From: Clostridium sp. OS1-26 | GTDB taxonomy: Bacteria; Bacillota; Clostridia; Clostridiales; Clostridiaceae | Reading direction: 5' to 3' | Length of the DNA: 64,000 nt | NCBI RefSeq assembly: GCF_030915445.1 | Contig: NZ_CP133264.1 | Coordinates: forward strand, 3,939,208 to 4,003,207 | Part shown: positions 42,062 through 50,457 of the stretch, piece after piece | How positions within the stretch are numbered: the stretch's first letter is position 1 | Layout of the letters: every line of letters begins with the position of its first letter | The notes under the pieces: model-generated | What the model was told of the DNA's origin: nothing | The model's input: the letters and a program-made list of their open reading frames with translations, nothing else | Databases searched by the model: none | Translations under genes and position numbers: made by a program

Positions 42062-42382
42062 ATGGCAAAAACAACACAATTATTAAAGGGTATTATGGAA
42101 GGGGTAATTTTAAAAGTAATTTCAAAGGAAGAAACCTATGGCTATGAAATTTACAAAAAGCTACAGGATTATGGCTTTGAAGAGTTTGCAGAAGGCTCAC
42201 TTTACCCATTACTTCTAAGATTAGAGAAAAATAAATTAATAAAGTCAGAGAAAAAACAATCTCCCTTTGGTCCAGATAGAAAGTATTACAGTTTAACTGA
42301 GACAGGGCAAAAGGAAATGGAGGAGTTTATTGAAGCTTGGGATATTATTAATGGAAATATACAAAAGGTATGGAGAAAATAA
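42062..42382 (+). CDS. PadR-family transcriptional regulator
   Basis: 106 residues. Winged HTH with ILKVISKEETYGYEIYKKLQ, FAEGSLYPLLLRLEKNKLIK, GPDRKYYSLTETGQKEMEEF, all diagnostic. It represses by binding palindromes; the nest at 41329-41386 is the likely site. AGAAGGTGAGAAG precedes the ATG. Second gene of a two-gene operon. Confidence 0.92.
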   Translation: MAKTTQLLKGIMEGVILKVISKEETYGYEIYKKLQDYGFEEFAEGSLYPLLLRLEKNKLIKSEKKQSPFGPDRKYYSLTETGQKEMEEFIEAWDIINGNIQKVWRK

Positions 42383-42508
42383 GTTGTCTAGATTAATTTT
42401 GAATTTTTTATTGGCACTGTTTATGGACAGGCTTTTATTAGATTGACATCAGTATTCACCATGAATGGTATGACGGTATGGCTCAAATTGAAGTATAGAG
42501 GTGGAATT

Positions 42509-43432
42509 GTGATTAGTTTATTATTAATGAAACAGATTGTTGAACTTTTTTTGGTTATGGTTATGGGATTCGTATTGGTGAAAACACATTTACTGAAAGC
42601 AGAAGAGAGTAAAAGCCTCTCAATAGTTGCTCTTTATTTGGTAATGCCCTGCGTAATCATTAATGCCTTTCAGGTTAAATATACAGAAGGCATCCGCAAT
42701 GGCTTGATTCTCGCTTTCGTGGCAGCGGTATTGATTCATATTGTACTGTTGATTTTAGTAAAGGTACTTGAAAAGATATTCAACTTGGATGCAGTTGAAA
42801 AAGCATCTATGATGTATTCTAATGCTGGAAATCTGATCATCCCTATTGTAACTTCTATCTTAGGAAAGGAATGGGTTATTTATTCAAGTGCTTTCATATC
42901 TGTACAGCTAATTCTTTTGTGGACTCATTGTAGGATGGTATTTTCACAAGAACAAAAAGTAGATTTGAAAAAAATCCTTTTAAATATTAATATGATTGCT
43001 ATTTTCTTTGGAATTTTATTTTTTGTTACAAGAATCCAGCTGCCGGATATCATTACGAAAACTATGGAATCAGTAGGTGTTATGATTGGTCCTATTTGCA
43101 TGGTTGTGGTGGGAATGTTGATTGGAAATATGAGTTTCAAACAGGTATTTGAATATAAGAGAATTTATCTAATTACTTTTCTAAAGATGATAGTATGTCC
43201 AGTTATAATTCTGCTTCTACTTAGATATGGCGGAATGGCGAACTTATTACCAAATGCGAAGATGATTTTGCTTATCAGTCTGCTTGCAACAATCACGCCT
43301 TCTGCAGCAACAGTTACACAAATGGCTCAAATCTATGGGAAGAATGGAGAATATGCTAGTGTTATAAATGTAGTTACAACTATTGTTTGCATTGTAACAA
43401 TGCCAATTATTGTTTGGTTGTATCAGATATAA
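42509..43432 (+). CDS. AEC-family transporter
   Basis: 307 residues from GTG 42509 after AGAGGTGG; the frame is open 22 codons upstream without a ribosome site. About ten membrane helices in two halves, with YLVMPCVIINAF and the Asn/Gly-rich SNAGNLIIPIV in the first and LLATITPSAATVTQMAQIYG in the second. AEC carriers (auxin-efflux-like) move malate, malonate or other organic anions; substrate unknown. Monocistronic. Confidence 0.88.
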   Translation: MISLLLMKQIVELFLVMVMGFVLVKTHLLKAEESKSLSIVALYLVMPCVIINAFQVKYTEGIRNGLILAFVAAVLIHIVLLILVKVLEKIFNLDAVEKASMMYSNAGNLIIPIVTSILGKEWVIYSSAFISVQLILLWTHCRMVFSQEQKVDLKKILLNINMIAIFFGILFFVTRIQLPDIITKTMESVGVMIGPICMVVVGMLIGNMSFKQVFEYKRIYLITFLKMIVCPVIILLLLRYGGMANLLPNAKMILLISLLATITPSAATVTQMAQIYGKNGEYASVINVVTTIVCIVTMPIIVWLYQI

Positions 43433-43659
43433 GACATAATTATATAGTAAGATATTACTGAACACTTGATGTGCTAAAGAATGTAATTTAATGCGAATTA
43501 ACTATATAAATAAATTAGAATTATGAACGCTGAACCGTATCACAAATAAATGAGTTTTTTTATAAAGTATTGATATTACTAGTATTAGCGTGTTTTAAGC
43601 AAAGAAAACACTGTATCATAATTGAAGCTAGAAATAGAGTTTTTATAAGTAATATTAAA

Positions 43660-43695
43660 AATAAGCCAACGATATTTAAATATCATTGGCTTATT
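43660..43695 (-). terminator. Terminator of the minus-strand PNPOx-like gene
   Basis: AATAAGCCAA..GATAT and ATATC..TTGGCTTATT (43660-43695), a stem of about 15 pairs with one mismatch. On the minus strand it is followed by TTTTTAATATT. It lies 8 bases past the stop. Confidence 0.75.
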
Positions 43696-43702
43696 CAGTA
43701 TA

Positions 43703-44125
43703 CTATAAAGCTATAGTAGCGCTTTCAGTATAATCTAATGTAACAGTAGCTTCTTTAAAGTGAATTTCATAAAGAGATAATTGATTTCCAACCTCATTTA
43801 TTGTCATTTCATAATCAGGAATTTTTTTGATAAATTCATCTTTTAAATCAAATATTGTTAAGTTACTTTTTTGAATTATTGCATTATTAACTCTAATATG
43901 TTCAGTTCCATTAGATGGTATAGTAGTAAATGCTACTATGTTGTTTTTTTCAAACTCTTCAACTTTTAAATTATCTGAGAATGTTGAAAAGTATATAACT
44001 CCCTTCTTTGAAATGTTGTAGTAAAAATTAATGATTCTAACATTGGGAATATTATCTACACTAGTTGCTAGAGCTAGTTCTTTTTGAGATAACATAATCC
44101 TATTAAATTCTTTTAAAAAATCCAT
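43703..44125 (-). CDS. Pyridoxamine 5'-phosphate oxidase-like FMN protein
   Basis: 140 residues, split-barrel flavin fold: ELALATSVDNIPNVRIINFY, VIYFSTFSDNLKVEEFEKNN, VAFTTIPSNGTEHIRVNNAI. Probably binds FMN or F420-like cofactor and reduces or stores small molecules; not a true PdxH. GGAGGGTATTGTAA precedes the ATG. Divergent from a WYL regulator, 130 bases apart, with an operator-like palindrome between. Confidence 0.82.
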   Translation of the reverse strand: MDFLKEFNRIMLSQKELALATSVDNIPNVRIINFYYNISKKGVIYFSTFSDNLKVEEFEKNNIVAFTTIPSNGTEHIRVNNAIIQKSNLTIFDLKDEFIKKIPDYEMTINEVGNQLSLYEIHFKEATVTLDYTESATIAL

Positions 44126-44185
44126 TTACAATACCCTCCATATTTTATATATTGTTTATAACAAATTAAATATATCACAGTAAAT

Positions 44186-44203
44186 TTGACAGCATTATGT
44201 CAA
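44186..44203. promoter_or_regulatory. Palindrome TTGACA-N6-TGTCAA between divergent genes
   Basis: TTGACA (44186-44191) and TGTCAA (44198-44203), perfect 6-bp arms. The left arm can also be the -35 of a plus-strand promoter with TATAAA about 15-17 bases on, so a regulator bound here would block RNA polymerase. Likely site for the WYL regulator encoded next. Confidence 0.5.
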
Positions 44204-44255
44204 GGTTATAAAAGATATAAAATAAATATATGTATGATTTTAAGGGGAGATATTA

Positions 44256-45188
44256 TTGAAGATAGATAGATTGATATCCATTATTATAGTATTACTAAAC
44301 AATGAAAGAGTTAGTGCAATAAAGTTAGCTGAAATGTTTGAGGTTAGTTCGAGAACTATATATAGAGATATAGAGGCAATATCTTTAGCTGGAATACCGA
44401 TAATAACCTATAATGGAGCTAATGGTGGTATTAGTATAATGCAAGAATATAAGGTTGATAAGAAATTTTTTACAACGTCGGACATTTCAACGATTCTGAT
44501 GGGATTATCTAGTGTTTCTACAACATTATCAAATAAAGAGGTTATAGGTACACTAGAAAAAGTTAAAAGTCTACTTCCTAAAGAACAGTTTAAAGACATA
44601 GAGTTAAAATCAAACCAAATAACCATTGACCTTACAACATGGATGGGTAATAAAAATTTTCAATCCAATATTGAGAAAGTAAAAAGCGCTTTAAATGATA
44701 GCAAGTATTTATCATTTGAATACTATGGTGGTAATAGAAAAAAAGATAAACGTTGTATAGAACCATATAAATTAATATTAAAAGAAAATAACTGGTATTT
44801 ACAAGGATATTGTACTTTAAGAGAAGATTTTAGAGTGTTTAAATTATCTAGAATTTCAAACCTTGAAATATTAGAATCAATATTTGTACCAAGGGAGTTT
44901 AAATCAAAACCATTAGATGGAAGTGAATGGATAGATAAAAGGCTCATTACAATTAAGCTTCTAGTTGATTGGTCTTTGAGAGAACAAATGGTTGAAAGAT
45001 GTGGAGAAGATAACGTAAAGGCTTATGGAGAGGATAAATTTATAGTTGAGTTTCCTTTTGTAGCTGATGATTTAGGATATAATATATTAATGGGGTTTGG
45101 AGATAAATGTGAATGTTTAGCTCCAGAGAATGTACGTGTAGAACTTATTAAACGTATTAAAAAATTGTTACATACTTATAAGAATTAA
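44256..45188 (+). CDS. HTH/WYL-domain regulator (YafY family)
   Basis: 310 residues. N-terminal HTH_11: NERVSAIKLAEMFEVSSRTI then YRDIEAISLAGIPIITYNG. WYL domain from about 135: LSFEYYGGNRKKDKRCIEPY and NNWYLQGYCTLREDFRVFKL (the WYL triad reads WYL). The WCX end closes with APENVRVELIKRIKKLL. WYL domains sense nucleic acid or nucleotides and regulate stress genes. TTG start after AAGGGGAG. Likely controls the divergent PNPOx-like gene. Confidence 0.9.
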   Translation: MKIDRLISIIIVLLNNERVSAIKLAEMFEVSSRTIYRDIEAISLAGIPIITYNGANGGISIMQEYKVDKKFFTTSDISTILMGLSSVSTTLSNKEVIGTLEKVKSLLPKEQFKDIELKSNQITIDLTTWMGNKNFQSNIEKVKSALNDSKYLSFEYYGGNRKKDKRCIEPYKLILKENNWYLQGYCTLREDFRVFKLSRISNLEILESIFVPREFKSKPLDGSEWIDKRLITIKLLVDWSLREQMVERCGEDNVKAYGEDKFIVEFPFVADDLGYNILMGFGDKCECLAPENVRVELIKRIKKLLHTYKN

Positions 45189-45333
45189 TATTTACTTAGA
45201 AAAACCTCACTTGCAACTGATACGGAGAACCGCACCATAAGTAACGGAGGCTTTTTTAGGATAGGGATTGAAGGGCTTGAAGTTTAGTATAATACAAATA
45301 TAGTAAGTATCATTGATACAGAATTAATAAAAT

Positions 45334-45357
45334 AGGACTTACTGGGAAGTAAGTCCT
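45334..45357. terminator. Hairpin in the gene-free stretch after the WYL gene
   Basis: AGGACTTACT-GGGA-AGTAAGTCCT, perfect 10-bp stem with tetraloop, followed by TGTTTC. Related in arm sequence to the terminator at 31359. The rest of 45189-45487 holds only a weak CCTC..GGAGG pair with TTTTTT near 45200-45256. Confidence 0.7.
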
Positions 45358-45487
45358 TGTTTCGGCTTCTAAGAATATTCCGAAGTAAATAAAAATAACT
45401 CTACAAAATATAAAGAGGACTATACACTAAGTACTTATTTAGGTCGTCCTCTATATTAGGAGCTATATTTATCTAAAAAGTAACAGT

Positions 45488-45750
45488 TTAAAATCCATTG
45501 AATTTTACAAATATAGCTGCAGAAGCAGTATGGATTTTATATTGATTGAAAGCAGCCTTTCTGAGTTCTTCCTTTTTTTCTTCATCAGTTACAACCGAAT
45601 AATATGAGTGCTGAATATTAAAGCATGAAGGAGCAAGCATTAACAATTCGAATATTTCAGTAAAATCTCTATCTGGAATTTTTACTCCCTTTAAAAAGTT
45701 ATTAGCAAAACGTATTTCTTCAATAATTTTTTTGATTCTGACATAAACAT
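45488..45750 (-). pseudogene. Nitroreductase-family gene, frameshifted and truncated
   Basis: From the ATG at 45750 (after AGGGAGA) the peptide starts MFMSESKK, then the frame breaks in a run of seven A. In the next frame it continues EEIRFANNFLKGVKIPDRDF, ELLMLAPSCFNIQHSYYSVV and IHTASAAIFVKFNGF, then stop. APSCFNIQHxxYxVVT is the FMN-binding start of clostridial nitroreductases. One more A would restore the N-terminal frame, but the C-terminal half of the gene is absent, so it is dead in any case. Divergent from the HxlR gene at 45872. Confidence 0.7.
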
Positions 45751-45871
45751 TCTCCCTATTCCCGAATTTTTATAAGTAAAACCATAATTAATCCTTATGT
45801 TGGTATAATATAATAAGTTGCTTACTTTTATTAAGTGAGTGTGATATAATAGTAATAGGTGGTGATTGGAT

Positions 45872-46180
45872 ATGGAAAAATATCATATGTGTCCAAAGTT
45901 TGAAAATGCTTTTGAACTATTAGGCAAGAGGTGGACTGGATTAATTATAAGAACATTATTAAGTAGACAAAAGCGATTTTCTGATATAGCAGAAGCAATT
46001 CCGAATATGAGTGCTCGTATTCTTACAGAGAGATTTAAGGAACTGGAGAAGGAGGGGATTGTTAGTAGAAAGGTTTATCCAGAAACCCCTGTCCGTATAG
46101 AATATGAACTTACGAAAAAAGGACATGAACTTCAAGCTGTTATGAATGAAATTCAAAAATGGGCAGAAAAATGGAGCTGA
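45872..46180 (+). CDS. HxlR-family transcriptional regulator
   Basis: 102 residues from ATG 45872 (GGTGGTGATTGG upstream; an in-frame TTG lies two codons earlier). Winged HTH: FELLGKRWTGLIIRTLLSRQ, ILTERFKELEKEGIVSRKVY, RIEYELTKKGHELQ. Conserved sensing Cys in YHMCPKF. CTTACTTTTATTAAGTGAG just upstream resembles the half-sites near the other HxlR gene. Probably regulated the now broken nitroreductase and perhaps the pirin gene. Confidence 0.9.
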   Translation: MEKYHMCPKFENAFELLGKRWTGLIIRTLLSRQKRFSDIAEAIPNMSARILTERFKELEKEGIVSRKVYPETPVRIEYELTKKGHELQAVMNEIQKWAEKWS

Positions 46181-46192
46181 ATAAGATAATAT

Positions 46193-46224
46193 AAAGAACT
46201 TCCTATTAATTTAGGGAGTTCTTT
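46193..46224 (+). terminator. Intrinsic terminator of the HxlR gene
   Basis: AAAGAACTTCCTA (46193-46205) and TAGGGAGTTCTTT (46212-46224), 13-bp stem with one G-T mismatch, then ATATTT. Confidence 0.75.
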
Positions 46225-46323
46225 ATATTTATCTATAAAATATAAATCTAAGAGCAACTTTAAATAATTATTAAAAAACCTCTTGACTAATCTTAATTCA
46301 TATGTAATAATTTAATTAAACAA

Positions 46324-46340
46324 ACTTACTAAATGTAAGT
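46324..46340. promoter_or_regulatory. Candidate HxlR operator upstream of pirin
   Basis: ACTTAC-TAAAT-GTAAGT is a perfect palindrome with 6-bp arms. A half-site, ATGTAAGTTAATAAA, is repeated at about 46368-46382. The half-site ACTTA/TAAGT is shared with both HxlR genes in the window. Confidence 0.5.
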
Positions 46341-46455
46341 TAATAAATAAAATATAATTAATAAATATATGTAAGTTAATAAAGTTATTTTTGTAGTAAA
46401 TTTTATTTATACTTAACTTAAAATTGTAAAAGATAACTAAGAGGAGAGATGTAGA

Positions 46456-47157
46456 ATGTTAAGAAAGATAGAAAGCAAAAATATGGGTAGTAGTAATCTA
46501 GGATGGTTAAGAAGTAAATTCCACTTTTCCTTTGCTGAATATTACAATCCAGATAATATAAACTTTGGAGTTTTAAGAGTAATAAATGATGATTTAGTTG
46601 AAGCTGATACTGGATTCGATACTCACCCACATAGAGATATGGAGATAATATCTTATATAGTTAATGGTGAGCTTACACATGGAGACAGCATGGGTAATAA
46701 AAATACTATAACTCGTGGTCATGTTCAATACATGAGTGCAGGAACAGGAGTATATCATAGTGAGCATAACTTTGGAAAAGATATATTAAGATTCTTACAA
46801 ATATGGATTTTTCCTGATAAACAAGGATATAAGCCTAACTATGGAGACTACAGATTTAATTGGGATGATAGAAAAAATAAGTGGCTTCATATGGTTTCAA
46901 GTAAAGATGGTAATGCTCCAATAAAAATAAATCAAGATATGAATATTTATTCCTTAGAACTTGAAAAAGGAAAAGAAATTAATTTTCCAGTTAAGGAAGG
47001 AAGACAGGCGTATTTAGTTCAAATAGAAGGAAATTCAATAATAAATAATATTGAATTAGCTGATAGGAATGGAATAGAAATAGTTGAAGAAGAGATTTTA
47101 ATTAAAGCGAAAGAAATATCTCATAGTTTGATTTTAGAAATGAGAAAACAAGATTAA
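46456..47157 (+). CDS. Pirin-family protein (quercetinase-like bicupin)
   Basis: 233 residues. Pirin signature: LRVINDDLVEADTGFDTHPH with HRDMEIISYIVNGELTHGDS and VQYMSAGTGVYHSEHN. The three His and one Glu that bind the metal are present in the N-terminal cupin (FDTHPHRDMEI; HSEHN). Activities reported for relatives include quercetin 2,3-dioxygenase and redox sensing; neither is certain here. GAGGAGAG precedes the ATG. It lies 84 bases upstream of a nitroreductase gene. Confidence 0.88.
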   Translation: MLRKIESKNMGSSNLGWLRSKFHFSFAEYYNPDNINFGVLRVINDDLVEADTGFDTHPHRDMEIISYIVNGELTHGDSMGNKNTITRGHVQYMSAGTGVYHSEHNFGKDILRFLQIWIFPDKQGYKPNYGDYRFNWDDRKNKWLHMVSSKDGNAPIKINQDMNIYSLELEKGKEINFPVKEGRQAYLVQIEGNSIINNIELADRNGIEIVEEEILIKAKEISHSLILEMRKQD

Positions 47158-47240
47158 TAATATTTAAATCATATTAAGGATAAATTCTATCTACAAATAG
47201 TAAAAAAGAAATATTTTATATAAACTGGAGGAATGATTAT

Positions 47241-47840
47241 ATGTCAAAAGATTTTTTAACTGCTGTAGCAGACAGACGTACATTTTATGGAATAAGCAAG
47301 GAGGCTGTGGTTTCAGACGATAAAATTAAAGAAATCATAGACCATGCTGTTAAGCATACCCCATCAGCATTTAATTCTCAAAGTGCAAGGGTAGTTCTAT
47401 TATTAGGAAATCACCACGATAAATTGTGGGATATTACAAAAGAAGCATTACGAAAGGTTGTACCAGCTGACCAATTTAGTTCAACTGAAGAAAAAATAAA
47501 TTCATTCAAAAGCGGATATGGTACAGTTTTATTCTTTGAAGATAATAGTGTAGTAGAGTCTCTTCAACAGCAATTTGCTCTTTATAAAGATAACTTCCCA
47601 ATATGGTCAGAGCAATCAAGTGGAATGCACCAATTTGTTATTTGGACTGCATTAGAAGTTGAAGGATTTGGAGTTTCATTACAACATTATAATGAACTTA
47701 TTGAGACTGATATAAAGAAAGAATGGAGCATACCAAGCAATTGGAAGTTAATTGCACAAATGCCATTTGGAAAACCAACAGCACAACCAGGAGAAAAACA
47801 ATTCCAATCATTAGAAGAACGTGTTAAGGTATTTAAATAG
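47241..47840 (+). CDS. Nitroreductase-family FMN protein
   Basis: 199 residues. AVADRRTFYGISKE and VKHTPSAFNSQSARVVLLLG carry the FMN-phosphate-binding Arg and Ser/Asn. The oxidoreductase end AQMPFGKPTAQPGEKQF is typical of the HBN1/YdgI-like branch. It reduces nitro, quinone or flavin substrates with NAD(P)H as a dimer. CTGGAGGAATG precedes the ATG. Followed by a strong terminator. Confidence 0.88.
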   Translation: MSKDFLTAVADRRTFYGISKEAVVSDDKIKEIIDHAVKHTPSAFNSQSARVVLLLGNHHDKLWDITKEALRKVVPADQFSSTEEKINSFKSGYGTVLFFEDNSVVESLQQQFALYKDNFPIWSEQSSGMHQFVIWTALEVEGFGVSLQHYNELIETDIKKEWSIPSNWKLIAQMPFGKPTAQPGEKQFQSLEERVKVFK

Positions 47841-47877
47841 ATTGTACTTTAACTTGTTATAAAAAATAGTCTTTTTT

Positions 47878-47912
47878 ATAAAAGCCTATGCAGTTATTGC
47901 ATGGGCTTTTAT
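47878..47912 (+). terminator. Intrinsic terminator of the nitroreductase gene
   Basis: ATAAAAGCC..ATGCA and TGCAT..GGCTTTTAT around a GTTAT loop (47878-47912), with one mismatch. A T-run also lies before it (CTTTTTTATAA), so it may act in both directions. 47913-48159 shows no gene. Confidence 0.8.
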
Positions 47913-48159
47913 CGAAGTTAAATTTAAATCGTCCGATACCCCTCTTTATATAATTTTGAAATATATATTTACGGTGAAGACTGGATAATTGATATTTTAA
48001 TATACTATGTACAAAAATGTATAATTTATCTAGATTTCTTTTGAATTTATGGAAGAGGAAGAGATGGGAATTGTTCATGTTTTGTATAATAGCGCAAGTA
48101 ACAATGAAAAGTATTCATTGATTTTATTAGTGTTAAAATATATAATTTTATTAAAAAAT

Positions 48160-48172
48160 ATAACAGTGTTAT
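48160..48172. promoter_or_regulatory. TetR operator-like palindrome upstream of the TetR gene
   Basis: ATAACA-G-TGTTAT, perfect. The same TAAC..GTTA half-sites recur at 49065-49094 upstream of the FMN-binding/MFS genes. Confidence 0.6.
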
Positions 48173-48214
48173 AAAATTATGTTAAATAACAATAAACAAT
48201 GAGGTGATTTAAAT

Positions 48215-48817
48215 TTGGGTATAAAAGAACGACGTGATAGAGAAAAGCTAGAATTAAAAAATAAGATACTTAATGCTGCAGAAGAATTATTTGCTGAGGC
48301 TGGATATCAAAACATCTCAATGAGGAAAATTGCGAATAAAATAGAATATTCATTACCTACAATTTATCAATTTTTTGAAAATAAGGCTGATATATTATTT
48401 TACATTTTCAAAGAAAATAACGGTAAACTATTAAGTGCTTTTATGGAAATAAGTAAAGAAGAATATAATCCATTAGAAAAACTAAAGGATATGAGCAGAG
48501 CTTATATAAGTTTTGCTCTTGAAAATCCTCATTATTATGAACTTGCTTATATGAGTAATGCATTAAGATATGAAAAAAATTTGATTTATCATGAACCACA
48601 ATCTCCAGGATTTAAAACCTATGAATTAATGTTATCAACGATAACAGAGTGTAAAGAACAAGGTTATTTTCAAGATAAGGAGGTTGAAGTAATAGGTCAA
48701 TGCTTATGGGCAGGAATACATGGTTTGACTTCATTGTTTATAGGACATGATGAATTCCCTTGGAAGGATAAAAAATGTCTAATAGAAAATATGATAAATT
48801 CTTTGATAAGCAAGTAA
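48215..48817 (+). CDS. TetR/AcrR-family transcriptional regulator
   Basis: 200 residues. N-terminal HTH: ILNAAEELFAEAGYQNISMR, KIANKIEYSLPTIYQFFENK. The ligand domain follows, with a WAGIHGLTSLF helix typical of TetR_C-type pockets. TTG start after GAGGTGATT. It is autoregulated through the palindrome at 48160, and probably controls the following FMN-binding protein and MFS transporter, which carry the same half-sites upstream. Confidence 0.9.
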   Translation: MGIKERRDREKLELKNKILNAAEELFAEAGYQNISMRKIANKIEYSLPTIYQFFENKADILFYIFKENNGKLLSAFMEISKEEYNPLEKLKDMSRAYISFALENPHYYELAYMSNALRYEKNLIYHEPQSPGFKTYELMLSTITECKEQGYFQDKEVEVIGQCLWAGIHGLTSLFIGHDEFPWKDKKCLIENMINSLISK

Positions 48818-48844
48818 CGCCGAAAGTAAAATTAAATTAATCTA

Positions 48845-48874
48845 ATCCCTTCGCTTATAGAAGAGTGAAGGGAT
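48845..48874 (+). terminator. Intrinsic terminator of the TetR gene
   Basis: ATCCCTTC (48845-48852) and GAAGGGAT (48867-48874), extendable by two pairs with a mismatch; followed by AAAATT, so the tail is weak. Confidence 0.6.
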
Positions 48875-49064
48875 AAAATTCAAGGCTAACATTTCTTTCT
48901 ATCTTTATTAATCCTTATCTAAAAAACAATCAATACTATTAACTTAGTCAAAACATTGTGTATGAACTTCTTATTCACATCTTAATAAAAGATATCCAAT
49001 ATTAAATTATTTATTAAAGCTATTGATTTAGTAAAAATTATAAAATATAATAATATTAAGAAAT

Positions 49065-49094
49065 ATAACACCGTTAGATTTAATAACGTTATTA
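49065..49094. promoter_or_regulatory. Paired TetR operator-like sites upstream of the FMN-binding/MFS genes
   Basis: ATAACACCGTTA (49065-49076) and the perfect 14-base palindrome TAATAACGTTATTA (49081-49094), 20-50 bases before the ATG at 49116. Both keep the TAAC and GTTA halves of the site at 48160. Confidence 0.55.
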
Positions 49095-49115
49095 TAAATG
49101 AAGGGGGAATAAAAC

Positions 49116-49517
49116 ATGAATATTGGTAAAATAATTGTTTTAATTTTAGTAAGTCTGTGTATTGTTGTAGGGGGATTTTTAGGGTTGAATTACTTTACTA
49201 ATTTACAAAAATATAAGAATTCAATTAAAGAAATATCAATAAGTAATGTTGACATATCTAAAATTCCAGACGGAACTTATTTAGGTTCTTATGATGCATT
49301 GAGAATTGCAGCTGATGTAAGTGTTACGGTTAGTAATCATAAAATAACGGATATTAAATTATTAAGTCATAAAAATGAAAGAGGCCAAAGAGCGGAAGTT
49401 ATTCCCAAAAGAGTTTTAGAAGCTCAATCCTTAGAGATAGATGCAGTTTCTGGAGCAACAAACAGTAGTAAGGTTATTTTAAAGGCTATTGAAAATGCTT
49501 TAGAAGAAAGGAAATAA
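49116..49517 (+). CDS. Membrane-anchored FMN-binding domain protein
   Basis: 133 residues. One N-terminal membrane helix (IIVLILVSLCIVVGGFLGLN), then an FMN_bind domain: IPDGTYLGSYDALRIAADVS, ITDIKLLSHKNERG, and the flavinylation motif DAVSGATNSSKVI, whose Thr receives FMN covalently via an ApbE-type transferase. The domain should face outside the membrane and take part in extracytoplasmic electron transfer. AAGGGGGAAT precedes the ATG. Probably co-transcribed with the MFS gene, 43 bases on. Confidence 0.88.
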   Translation: MNIGKIIVLILVSLCIVVGGFLGLNYFTNLQKYKNSIKEISISNVDISKIPDGTYLGSYDALRIAADVSVTVSNHKITDIKLLSHKNERGQRAEVIPKRVLEAQSLEIDAVSGATNSSKVILKAIENALEERK

Positions 49518-50131
49518 ATCAAAGAAAAAACTGGAAATAACTCGTAAGGAGGTCCTATAATTGAGTGAAAGCATAAAAATAATTAAATTATTTAATAAGA
49601 ATAAGTGGGTAATTTATTTAATGGCATTTCTTATAGGTAGCGCAATTGGTATTATAATTCCCCTTACTTCTATTCACATGTCAAGAAATTATGTTAGTGA
49701 TGTTTTAATCGGAGTTATTGCTTCAGTGTATTTTTTTACTATTGCTTTAGGCTCAATATTAATTAATAAAAAGCTGAAAAATAGAGATTTAAAGAAACTT
49801 ATTTCATTAGGGTTATTAATCAGTGCCCTATGTACATTAGGCTTTCCAATGGTATCTAGTGCGGCAGTATGGTTTATTCTTATGGCATTAATGGGTTTTG
49901 GTGTAAGCTTTCATTTAGTAGGCACTCAAACAGCTCTTCACAGATTCACTGATGGCTCTGTCAGAGGAGTTGTAAGTGGAGTATATACGCTTTTCTTTGC
50001 TTTCGGATTTGCTTTTGGTACAATTGGAGGACCTAAAATATATGCAAAAGATATATGGTGATGTTAGTATAATATTGTAGACACGAAAAGCCGAACACTT
50101 TACAATAAAGAAAAGAGAAGGAAGTGTTACA

Positions 50132-50404
50132 ATGGCAAGAGGCAAAAAACAATATACGGAAGAATTTAAAAATACAATAATAGAATTGTACAACTCTGGA
50201 AAGACTTTAGCAGAGTTAAGTAGTGAATATGCCCTTTCTAAATCAACCATAACTGGATGGATTAAAAAAAATAAACCTGTCGCTATAGGTAAAGATACAG
50301 CAATAACAGCAGCAGATTATCAAGCAATGATTAAGAAAATGGCAAAGCTTGAAGAAGAAAATGAAATACTAAAAAAAGCTATGGGCATATTCGCAAGGAA
50401 GTAG
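50132..50404 (+). CDS. IS3-family transposase OrfA (HTH), copy 2
   Basis: Identical in sequence to the protein at 1562-1834: HTH (TLAELSSEYALSKSTITGWI) and a zipper-like end (LEEENEILKKAMGIF). The same A7-G slippery run near 50371-50378 allows -1 frameshifting into orfB. Confidence 0.92.
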   Translation: MARGKKQYTEEFKNTIIELYNSGKTLAELSSEYALSKSTITGWIKKNKPVAIGKDTAITAADYQAMIKKMAKLEEENEILKKAMGIFARK

Positions 50405-50457
50405 CATCGGTATTCGAATTTATAAAAGCCAACAAGAAATATCATGATATTAAACTA

